DNA from: an uncultured Bacteroidota bacterium
GTDB lineage: Bacteria; Bacteroidota; Bacteroidia; Chitinophagales; Chitinophagaceae
Assembly (NCBI GenBank): GCA_903933995.1
Contig: CAIZMD010000009.1
Location: 1 to 5,243, forward strand
Reading direction: 5' to 3'
Length of the DNA: 5,243 nt
The notes under the pieces were generated by a model. It saw nothing but the letters and a program-made list of their open reading frames with translations, was not told where the DNA came from and did not search any database. Positions 1 through 5,243 of the stretch are shown here, piece by piece. The number at the start of each line of letters is the position of its first letter. Position 1 is the first letter of the stretch. Both the position numbers and the translations under genes were made by a program.

Positions 1-297
1 CCAGTCATTGGTTCCTAGAAACACGGAATACAAATCTGCTTTTTGCAAACCCAGTTTTTCTATTTCGGTGGCAATGCGAATGGCAGTCCATCCATTGTAT
101 CCTTTATTGGTGAATTGAAGCTGGGGCATTTTTTCTTGTACCCTGGTCATATAGCCCTTTGTAACCCTATTGCCCGTTTCATTCTGATGATCATTCAAAT
201 AAGTAATGCTATCGCCAATGGCAATCCATGTGATTGGTTTTGGCGCAAAGGAACTTTGAGCAATCACTATTGTAACTAAGAGCAAGATTTTCTTCAT
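1..297 (-). CDS. SGNH/GDSL-type hydrolase, N-terminal part (runs off the left edge)
   Basis: The frame is open from an ATG at 297-295 to the window edge and gives 99 residues without a stop. It begins with a signal peptide (MKKILLLVTIVIAQSSFA, probable cleavage after Ala18), so the product should be exported. Three SGNH blocks are visible: block I, AIGDSIT at about residues 26-32 with the catalytic Ser; block II, NKGYNGWT at about 64-71 with the oxyanion Gly; and block III, LGTNDW at about 94-99 with the oxyanion Asn. The C-terminal block V with the Asp and His of the triad lies outside the window. Known members are esterases, lipases or carbohydrate acetyl/acyl esterases; the substrate cannot be read from this fragment. 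It is transcribed divergently from the other genes and is probably a separate unit. The assignment to the superfamily is firm; the exact function is unknown. Confidence 0.88.
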   Translation of the reverse strand, partial: MKKILLLVTIVIAQSSFAPKPITWIAIGDSITYLNDHQNETGNRVTKGYMTRVQEKMPQLQFTNKGYNGWTAIRIATEIEKLGLQKADLYSVFLGTNDW

Positions 298-395
298 GGT
301 ATAGCTTTGTTTAAAGATAATCAATGCTTAAAATGACTTTCCTTTTTCAAATTCTTTTTATTTTATAATCATTTGAGTATAGTTTTGCCAAAATC
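298..395. other. Divergent intergenic region
   Basis: These 98 very AT-rich bases separate the minus-strand hydrolase from the plus-strand small-protein gene, so they must hold promoters for both directions. On the plus strand a perfect TAnnTTTG element is visible at 380-387. On the minus strand I see no convincing complete promoter. No open frame or RNA gene is recognisable here. Confidence 0.5.
380..387 (+). promoter_or_regulatory. Candidate Bacteroidota -7 promoter element (TAGTTTTG)
   Basis: The sequence matches the Bacteroidota -7 consensus TAnnTTTG exactly. No TTTG or TTG lies at the expected 19-21 base spacing upstream, so the -33 half is missing or degenerate. Transcription from here would begin only a few bases before the TTG start at 396, implying an almost leaderless mRNA. 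A chance match in AT-rich DNA is possible. Confidence 0.35.
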
Positions 396-788
396 TTGAA
401 AAAGGAACTCACATATCGCCAATTAATTGCAGGAATTTTTTTGATAGCTTTCTTTGCTCAAACATTCAATAGTACCCTTGTTTTTGCTGATTATTTTACA
501 AACACAATCAAATACGCAAAGAATTGTGAAAATAAAGCTAGGCCTAAGTTGCATTGTAATGGAAAGTGCCAAATGATGAAAAAGCTACAGCAAGAAGAAA
601 AAAAAGACCAAGAGAATCCCGAAAGAAAATCAGAAAACAAATCCGTTTTAATTCTTTCTACTAAATCTTTTTATGCTACTGCACCTACTTATTCATTACT
701 AGCTGCTCAAGTAAAAATTTTGTTGCCTTACATTAACGGCAAAGCAACTGACCGTAGTTTAGACATTTTTCATCCACCACAAGCCTAG
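396..788 (+). CDS. Small exported cysteine-containing protein (C-x9-HCxGKC), function unknown
   Basis: The product has 130 residues. The start is TTG at 396; no ATG or GTG lies between it and the upstream in-frame stop at 366-368, and a later start would remove the export signal. Residues 10-31 are hydrophobic and end in VFA followed by DYF, which fits signal peptidase I cleavage after Ala31; a membrane anchor is the alternative. The mature part has Cys44, His53, Cys54 and Cys58 (NCENK, then HCNGKC), a compact possible metal or thiol site. A Lys/Glu/Gln-rich stretch follows (about 60-82), probably helical, and the protein ends in IFHPPQA. It resembles a family of short uncharacterised Bacteroidota proteins with a C-x-GKC core and a terminal FxPP that I recall near TonB-dependent receptors; I cannot name a Pfam entry. 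It precedes the receptor by 164 bases on the same strand. A role in metal handling is inference only. Confidence 0.72.
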   Translation: MKKELTYRQLIAGIFLIAFFAQTFNSTLVFADYFTNTIKYAKNCENKARPKLHCNGKCQMMKKLQQEEKKDQENPERKSENKSVLILSTKSFYATAPTYSLLAAQVKILLPYINGKATDRSLDIFHPPQA

Positions 789-811
789 TAATTTATTTAG
801 GCACTTTTTTT
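783..811 (+). terminator. Weak candidate Rho-independent terminator overlapping the small-protein stop codon
   Basis: GCCTA (783-787) pairs with TAGGC (798-802), with one possible G-U pair added inside and a loop of about 8-10 bases. A run of seven T begins three bases after the stem (805-811). The stem is short, so termination would be partial, and some read-through into the receptor gene is plausible. Confidence 0.4.
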
Positions 812-834
812 AATGAAAATATAGACGATTTAAT

Positions 835-855
835 CAGCATCTTTTTTAGATGCTG
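835..855. other. Perfect 8-bp inverted repeat (hairpin or operator) upstream of the receptor gene
   Basis: CAGCATCT at 835-842 is the exact reverse complement of AGATGCTG at 848-855, with a TTTTT loop between. No T-run follows, so it is not a typical terminator. It lies about 100 bases before the receptor ATG and upstream of the candidate receptor promoter, where it could be an RNA hairpin in a read-through transcript or a binding site for a dimeric regulator. Confidence 0.45.
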
Positions 856-894
856 GCTGTATTGTCTGCTATTGTAAAATGCAGGAATTGGTTC

Positions 895-926
895 TTTGTA
901 GCTATTCCTTTCATTTTATGTTTTTG
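895..926 (+). promoter_or_regulatory. Candidate Bacteroidota promoter for the TonB-dependent receptor
   Basis: TTTG at 895-898 is followed after exactly 20 bases by TGTTTTTG at 919-926, which matches TAnnTTTG with one mismatch (G for A at the second position). The spacing fits the Bacteroidota -33/-7 arrangement. Transcription would start near 930, leaving a leader of roughly 20 bases before the ATG at 953. Confidence 0.4.
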
Positions 927-952
927 AACCCACAACTTTCAAGTAATCAATC

Positions 953-3367
953 ATGAAACAATTACTATATGTAATGTTTGCTACATTTTTATGTATCAAT
1001 GTGCAAGCACAATCAATTAAAGGAAAAATAAGGTCGGCAAATGGAAATGCCATTGAAGCGGCAACTATCAATATATTAAATACAAATAAGACCACCATTT
1101 CAAATAAAGAAGGAGAATTTAGTTTTCAAAATGTGGCGCCTGGAACTTATCAGCTAAGCATCAATTTTATTGGATTTGCTGCCAAAATAGTTCAAGCAAA
1201 AATTGCTATAAATGCCACCACAGATCTTACCATAGTTTTGACTGAACAAAATCAGCAATTGGGTGAAGTGGTAGTAACTGCCAATAAGCGAGAAGAAGAT
1301 ATTTTAAAAGTAGCAACTTCAATTACGTCTCTTTCGGCTAAAAAGATTGAAGATACAAGAACATGGGGTTTAAAAGATTTAACAGCGCTGGTGCCTAACT
1401 ATTCCTATCAGGAACTTGGTGTTGCTAGTCAGCAATTACAATCAATTCGCGGAATTCAAGCTTTCAGTGAAAATCCAGCAGTTTCAACATATATTGATGA
1501 TGTAAACAACTTAGATATATTAGCCAATGGTTATGCATTTACTGATATTGAACGCATTGAAGTTTTAAGAGGACCTCAAGGAACATTATTTGGAAGAAAT
1601 GCAATGGGAGGGGTTGTTAATATCATTACAAAGAAACCTACCAATAAAACTACTGGATATGTAGAAGCCGGTATTGGAAATCAACAATTACAACGGTATG
1701 CTGCTGGATTTAAAACCCCAATTATAAAAGACAAATTGTTTTTTGGATTTTCTGGTTTATTCCAAACAAAAGAGGGATATTTTAAAAATGACACAACTGG
1801 AACAGGTGCTACCGATGGAACTGTAAATGGAAAAACTGTTGGGGGTGAAAAAAATCTATATGGTAATGTATTTTTGAAATGGTTGCCATCTAATCGTTTA
1901 TCCTTTACCCTAAACATTAAAGGACAAAGTGATTGGAGCAAAAGCACTGGATTTATGATTTCACAACCATCTGATGCAATTGCTTTTGCAAATCCAGATA
2001 AATTGTATTTAAGAAGAATTGGAGAACACAAAAGAAATATTATAACCAATTCATTGACAGCAAAATATTTTGGAAATAATTTTACAGTCACTTCTATTTC
2101 AGCGTATCAAAATATTCGCTTAGGATATAAAGACGTAGATTTTCCTGGATTTTATCACACGTACTATGATAAAAAAGTAGGAGAATTATTGCCACCACAG
2201 GAAGTATACAGTCAGGAGTTACGTATTAACTCAAATAGCAATAATAAACTTCAATATACTGCTGGAATTTATGGTTTTTCACAAAAAGGATTTGAGCCAA
2301 CAACCAATTTGGTTTATGAATTATCCAATGCAGAATCCGCTTTTTATGGGTTACCCAATGGTTCTTACATTATCTATAGAAACAGGAGTGAAAACTATGG
2401 TTTAGCTGGTTTTGGAGAAATTAGTTATCAAATTGATGACAAGCTTAAAGCAACTGTAGGATTGCGTTATGACTCTGAGAGCAAGCAATCAACTTTCAAC
2501 GGATTTGGTGATGCAGCACTAGTAAATGGTGTGGTAACAAACTTTATTCCTGATACAACTGCTAAGGGTAGTTATTCTGCTGTTTCGCCTAAACTAGCAT
2601 TGAGTTATGCAATTAATTCCAATGCTAATTTATATATTTCCTATAATAGAGGATTTAGGGCAGGGGGTATTAATGCACAAAGATTTGCAGCTAGCTCCGG
2701 AGTTAAACAAACATTTGATCCTGAGTATTCAGATAATTTTGAAGCAGGATTTAAAACCAGTCTTTTAGACAATAAAGTTAATATTAGTGTATCTGCATTT
2801 TTAATTAAATGGAAGCAAATGCAATTGTACAATCTAGTTGCACCATTTACCTATGCAAGAGAAAATGTTGGTAATGCAGAATCTATGGGCTTTGAATTTG
2901 AAATATCTGCTATTCTTGTAAAAGGTTTACAATTGGATGCGAATCTTGGTTTGAATAAAACCAAGTACAAAGATTTTTTATTAACAAGGGTTAACTATGG
3001 AACTGGTGTAGAAACCAAGACAAATGTTGGTGGAAATAGCTTGTCAAATACACCTAGTCACACCATTTATATTGGAGCTCAATACGAGTTGCCAATTTCT
3101 AAAAAATTAAAAGCAGTTGTTAGAGGGGAAATCAGAAATATGGGTCAATACTATGCTGATATTCAAAATACCCTAAATCAGCCTTCATATAGTTTAGTTA
3201 ACACCAGAGTTGGATTAACCTATCAAAATTGCGGTTTGTTCTTCTGGGGTCAGAACCTAACTAATGAGAAATACTTGCTTTATGGCACTTCTGATACCAG
3301 TTTTGGTAGAACCGTTTTAATGGCTTCTCCTAGTACCTATGGTATAACATTTAGTGCTAAATTCTAA
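953..3367 (+). CDS. TonB-dependent outer-membrane receptor with N-terminal carboxypeptidase-regulatory-like domain
   Basis: The product (804 residues) is an outer-membrane beta-barrel that imports a ligand using TonB/ExbBD energy. The start is ATG 953, followed by a signal peptide (MKQLLYVMFATFLCINVQA, cleavage after Ala19). Residues about 21-97 form a carboxypeptidase-regulatory-like domain (IKGKIRSANGNAIEAATI, GEFSFQNVAPGTY). A TonB-box-like EVVVTA is at 105-110. The plug spans about 115-228, with SIRGI (about 164-168), YIDDV (180-184), the IERIEVLRGPQGTLFGRNA region (199-217) and GGVVNIITKKP. The rest is the barrel, with the conserved YNRGFRAGGIN segment and a final Phe as expected for BAM recognition. 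No SusD-like partner is present, and about 800 residues is shorter than usual SusC proteins. This favours a siderophore- or metal-chelate-type receptor over a glycan importer. A strong hairpin follows the stop, and two exported DJ-1-like genes lie downstream. The ligand is unknown. Confidence 0.96.
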   Translation: MKQLLYVMFATFLCINVQAQSIKGKIRSANGNAIEAATINILNTNKTTISNKEGEFSFQNVAPGTYQLSINFIGFAAKIVQAKIAINATTDLTIVLTEQNQQLGEVVVTANKREEDILKVATSITSLSAKKIEDTRTWGLKDLTALVPNYSYQELGVASQQLQSIRGIQAFSENPAVSTYIDDVNNLDILANGYAFTDIERIEVLRGPQGTLFGRNAMGGVVNIITKKPTNKTTGYVEAGIGNQQLQRYAAGFKTPIIKDKLFFGFSGLFQTKEGYFKNDTTGTGATDGTVNGKTVGGEKNLYGNVFLKWLPSNRLSFTLNIKGQSDWSKSTGFMISQPSDAIAFANPDKLYLRRIGEHKRNIITNSLTAKYFGNNFTVTSISAYQNIRLGYKDVDFPGFYHTYYDKKVGELLPPQEVYSQELRINSNSNNKLQYTAGIYGFSQKGFEPTTNLVYELSNAESAFYGLPNGSYIIYRNRSENYGLAGFGEISYQIDDKLKATVGLRYDSESKQSTFNGFGDAALVNGVVTNFIPDTTAKGSYSAVSPKLALSYAINSNANLYISYNRGFRAGGINAQRFAASSGVKQTFDPEYSDNFEAGFKTSLLDNKVNISVSAFLIKWKQMQLYNLVAPFTYARENVGNAESMGFEFEISAILVKGLQLDANLGLNKTKYKDFLLTRVNYGTGVETKTNVGGNSLSNTPSHTIYIGAQYELPISKKLKAVVRGEIRNMGQYYADIQNTLNQPSYSLVNTRVGLTYQNCGLFFWGQNLTNEKYLLYGTSDTSFGRTVLMASPSTYGITFSAKF

Positions 3368-3377
3368 ATTCATTCAC

Positions 3378-3408
3378 AAAGCCAAAGACTTAATTGTCTT
3401 TGGCTTTT
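3378..3408 (+). terminator. Strong Rho-independent terminator or attenuator between the receptor and first DJ-1 gene
   Basis: AAAGCCAAAGAC (3378-3389) is the exact reverse complement of GTCTTTGGCTTT (3396-3407), giving a perfect 12-bp stem with a TTAATT loop. The 3' arm ends in TTTT, and the 5' arm begins in A residues. It lies 10 bases after the receptor stop and ends 12 bases before the next ATG (3421). It should end most receptor transcripts; downstream genes would depend on read-through or a promoter embedded in the hairpin. Confidence 0.8.
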
Positions 3409-3420
3409 AAATACAAAAAA

Positions 3421-4233
3421 ATGAAAACAAATACTTTCTTGTTATTAATTTTCTGCGTTGGATTCAATAGTGCTTTTTCTTTTTCACAAACAGTAAATAA
3501 GGATTCCATTGAAAAGAGACATAATGAAATAATGGCTATTATTATGACTCAGCCCAAAATTCCTATTAAAACAATTGGCATTTTGGTATATGATGGGTAC
3601 AATACACTTGATGCCATGGGTCCTTATCATACATTGGCCGAATTGTCAGGTACTAAAACTTTTTTTATTTCAAAGAAAAAAGGAATGGTTAAAAACCAAA
3701 GAGGATTAGAAATAAAAGTAGACAGTTCTTTTGCAGAGGTAAAAAGCCTTGACATTTTAGTTATTCCAGGGGGAGCTGTAGAAACCTTTATGCAAACAAA
3801 AGACACAGCAACCATTAATTGGATTAAAAAGATTGATCAAACCACAAAGTATACCACAAGTGTATGCACAGGTGCATGGATCTTGGGTGCTACTGGTTTG
3901 TTACAAGGTAAAAATGCTACAACCAATTGGTATAGAGCGGAAGAAATGTTAAATAGCTATGGTGCTAAATTTGTGCAAGAACGTTGGGTAAGAGACGGAA
4001 AATATTGGACAAGTGCTGGAGTGACTGCGGGCATTGACATGTCATTGGCTATTATTGATGAACTAATGGGAAAGAAATATACTGAAAGCGTAATGCTTGA
4101 CTTAGAGTATAACCCTAAACCTCCTTATAATGCTGGTACTCCTGCAAATTCTGAAAAAATTGTAGTAGATATGATGAAAGAAATGTATGATATGGCATTA
4201 TTGCCGTTGATTCAAAAACAAATCAAAAAATAA
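3421..4233 (+). CDS. Exported DJ-1/PfpI-family protein, isonitrile-hydratase-like subgroup (paralogue 1)
   Basis: The product has 270 residues. ATG 3421 is preferred over an in-frame TTG at 3394, which lies inside the terminator hairpin and would put ten residues before a good signal peptide (MKTNTFLLLIFCVGFNSAFS). The protein should be periplasmic. The domain spans about residues 48-262: ILVYDGYNTLDAMGP with acidic Asp64, VIPGG, the nucleophile elbow SVCTGA with Cys149 and Thr150, GATGLL, TSAGVTAGIDMSLA, and LEYNPKPPYNAGTP, a tail typical of the isonitrile hydratase (InhA)/PfpI-2 subgroup. The Asp-to-Cys spacing of 85 is close to that I recall for InhA (Asp17, Cys101). The usual ATTHW motif is ATTNW here, so Asn169 replaces the His at the DJ-1 His126 position. 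No AraC-type DNA-binding domain follows. Known relatives hydrate isonitriles to N-formamides; other DJ-1 activities remain possible. It is about 58% identical by hand count to the next gene, with which it is probably co-translated. Confidence 0.9.
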   Translation: MKTNTFLLLIFCVGFNSAFSFSQTVNKDSIEKRHNEIMAIIMTQPKIPIKTIGILVYDGYNTLDAMGPYHTLAELSGTKTFFISKKKGMVKNQRGLEIKVDSSFAEVKSLDILVIPGGAVETFMQTKDTATINWIKKIDQTTKYTTSVCTGAWILGATGLLQGKNATTNWYRAEEMLNSYGAKFVQERWVRDGKYWTSAGVTAGIDMSLAIIDELMGKKYTESVMLDLEYNPKPPYNAGTPANSEKIVVDMMKEMYDMALLPLIQKQIKK

Positions 4234-5033
4234 GTTTTAAAATATTAGTTCTTGGACTTTTTGTGGTTGGGTTGTCAGTTTCTTGTAAAAACCAAAGTAA
4301 ACAAGTTATAAATAGCAATAAAACACATGACCAGTTAATGACTGAATTGTTTCCAAAGCCAAAAGTTAATATTAAAACGGTTGGCATATTGCTGTATGAT
4401 GGTTATACTACTTTAGATGCAATGGGTCCTTTTCAAGTTTTGAGTGAAATGATGGGCGTAAAAGTTTTCTTTGTTGGAAGAACAAAAGGATTTATTGCTA
4501 ATATGAATGGTGTTAAAACCTTTTGTGATACGTCCATCTCAGAAGTAAAAAACTTAGACATAGTGGTCATTCCTGGCGGACTAAGAGAGACCTATAGTGC
4601 AACAAAAGATATACAACTACTTAATTGGATAAAAAGTATTGATAGTACAACCACCTATACAACAAGTGTTTGTACCGGTGCATGGATTTTAGGTGCTACT
4701 GGTTTATTAAAAGCTAAGGAAGCAACTACTCATTGGTATGGAAAAAAAATTTTGGCTGAACAATTTGGGGCTAAAATAAAAGATAGCCGCTATGTAATGA
4801 GTGGTAAGTATTGGACAAGTGCAGGAGTAACGGCTGGTATGGATATGAGTCTTGCTTTGGTAAATGAAATTATGGGCGAGAAGTATACCAAAACCGTTAT
4901 GCTTGATTTAGAATATGACCCCAAACCATTATATAATGTAGGTGGAGAACACAATACAGACAAAGCAATAGTAGAAATGATGAGAGCTATGTATGATGTT
5001 GGAATGGAATCAGTGCTTCGCCCGGAAAAATAG
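4230..5033 (+). CDS. DJ-1/PfpI-family lipoprotein, isonitrile-hydratase-like subgroup (paralogue 2), non-canonical start
   Basis: The frame upstream of the first standard start (GTG 4263) encodes a lipoprotein signal peptide: reading from ATA 4230 gives MSFKILVLGLFVVGLSVSC, with Cys19 as the lipidation site. A GTG 4263 start would leave only seven residues before that Cys, too few for export. No ATG, GTG or TTG exists between the in-frame stop at 4188-4190 and 4263, so the start is ATA/ATT or has been lost by mutation. From 4230 the product has 267 residues and overlaps the previous gene by 4 bases. Residues about 47-260 form the DJ-1/PfpI domain: YDGYTTLDAMGP (Asp63), VIPGG, SVCTGA (Cys148, Thr149), ATTHW (His168, 20 after the Cys as in DJ-1), TSAGVTAGMDMSLA and LEYDPKPLYN. 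All family active-site positions are kept. No acidic surface-export signal follows Cys19, so a periplasm-facing lipoprotein is likely. The predicted function is isonitrile hydration or a related reaction; the substrate is unproven. Confidence 0.85.
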   Translation: MSFKILVLGLFVVGLSVSCKNQSKQVINSNKTHDQLMTELFPKPKVNIKTVGILLYDGYTTLDAMGPFQVLSEMMGVKVFFVGRTKGFIANMNGVKTFCDTSISEVKNLDIVVIPGGLRETYSATKDIQLLNWIKSIDSTTTYTTSVCTGAWILGATGLLKAKEATTHWYGKKILAEQFGAKIKDSRYVMSGKYWTSAGVTAGMDMSLALVNEIMGEKYTKTVMLDLEYDPKPLYNVGGEHNTDKAIVEMMRAMYDVGMESVLRPEK

Positions 5034-5243
5034 TACATTCTATTTGAATCTAGGCAATGGCAAATTGAAATTCAAATAGTTATGCCAATTTTAATGTTTG
5101 AAATTAATAACCATCTATTTTCCATTTTTTTCTAATTCTCTGAAAAGTAAAATCGACCTGATCAAAATTGGCTTTTAAAAGATGGTACTTGTGTTATTGG
5201 AAAACTAGCGTGAATTTATTGACATTTATGTTTATTGTTATCA
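5034..5243. other. 3' non-coding stretch
   Basis: After the last stop there are 210 AT-rich bases. Apart from the inverted repeat at 5040-5079, I see no convincing gene, RNA or strong terminator. A short minus-strand open stretch (5193-5107, 29 codons) ends in TAA at 5106-5104 but has an in-frame stop just upstream and no recognisable product. Confidence 0.5.
5040..5079. repeat. Perfect 10-bp inverted repeat just after the last gene
   Basis: CTATTTGAAT (5040-5049) is the exact reverse complement of ATTCAAATAG (5070-5079), separated by 20 bases. A smaller palindrome, TTGAA-A-TTCAA (5065-5075), overlaps the right arm. There is no T-run directly after it, so it is a poor Rho-independent terminator; it could protect the mRNA 3' end or bind a protein. 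Confidence 0.5.

Noticed and set aside
43..279. Plus-strand open frame of 78 codons
   Set aside because: It is antisense to the SGNH hydrolase, whose minus-strand frame carries a signal peptide and the GDS, G and GTND blocks; the plus-strand product has no recognisable features.
916..1098. Minus-strand open frame over the start of the receptor
   Set aside because: It lies opposite the receptor signal peptide and N-terminal domain, which are clearly coding on the plus strand; its hydrophobicity is an artefact of the complement.
1681..2091. Minus-strand open frame of 136 codons inside the receptor
   Set aside because: It is a shadow of the receptor barrel coding region, with no start context or family signature.
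2641..2832. Minus-strand open frame inside the receptor barrel
   Set aside because: It is a shadow of well-conserved receptor sequence around YNRGFRAGGIN.
953..3367. SusC-type glycan importer
   Set aside because: No SusD partner or glycan enzymes are adjacent, and 804 residues is shorter than typical SusC proteins; the barrel motifs look like siderophore or metal-chelate receptors.
3394..3420. Extended TTG start for the first DJ-1 gene
   Set aside because: The TTG is inside the loop and stem of the terminator hairpin, and ATG 3421 starts directly at a good signal peptide.
3627..3815. Minus-strand open frame inside the first DJ-1 gene
   Set aside because: The plus strand encodes the conserved DJ-1 domain here; the complement has no features.
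3421..5033. AraC-type regulators with a DJ-1-like domain
   Set aside because: Both proteins end shortly after the DJ-1 domain with no helix-turn-helix region, and both carry export signals, so they cannot be cytoplasmic regulators.
4790..5038. Minus-strand open frame opposite the second DJ-1 gene
   Set aside because: It is antisense to the conserved TSAGVTAG and LEYDPKP segments and has no recognisable product.
5104..5193. Possible C-terminal end of a minus-strand gene (29 codons ending in KIDGY)
   Set aside because: It looks mildly protein-like, but an in-frame TAA at 5196-5194 interrupts it, no family is recognisable, and open stretches this short occur by chance. A decayed gene end cannot be excluded.
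1..5243. tRNA, rRNA, CRISPR array, insertion sequence or phage genes
   Set aside because: None of the expected repeats, cloverleaf sequences, terminal inverted repeats or transposase motifs were seen on either strand.

Overview
The window looks like chromosomal DNA from a Bacteroidota bacterium, most likely a Chitinophagaceae-type member. The DNA is AT-rich. The TonB-dependent receptor carries the N-terminal carboxypeptidase-regulatory-like extension typical of the phylum. Shine-Dalgarno sequences are weak or absent, and there are matches to the Bacteroidota promoter pattern TTTG-N19-21-TAnnTTTG. The family-level assignment is an impression, not a demonstrated result.

Layout. Bases 297-1 (minus strand) hold the N-terminal part of an exported SGNH/GDSL hydrolase that runs off the left edge. 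A 98-base divergent gap follows. Four plus-strand genes come next: a small exported cysteine-containing protein (396-788); an 804-residue TonB-dependent outer-membrane receptor (953-3367); an exported DJ-1/PfpI protein of the isonitrile-hydratase-like subgroup (3421-4233); and a second, paralogous DJ-1/PfpI protein that appears to be a lipoprotein (4230-5033). A perfect 12-bp terminator-like hairpin lies between the receptor and the first DJ-1 gene. The last 210 bases contain a 10-bp inverted repeat and no gene I can support.

How it may work together. The receptor would import a small ligand, probably a metal chelate, across the outer membrane. The small protein has a C-x9-HCNGKC arrangement that could handle metal. 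The two DJ-1 paralogues, both with export signals, would act on the ligand in the periplasm. Their closest recognisable relatives hydrate isonitriles, and isonitriles are known metal-binding groups in copper- and zinc-binding natural products. A testable idea is therefore a capture-and-cleave locus for isonitrile metallophores. This is inference from gene families and context; no substrate is shown by the sequence.

Two details stand out. The second DJ-1 gene has no normal start codon upstream of its lipoprotein signal peptide: an ATA sits where an ATGA stop/start overlap would be expected. The first DJ-1 paralogue has Asn where the family (and the second paralogue) has His, exactly 20 residues after the nucleophilic Cys.
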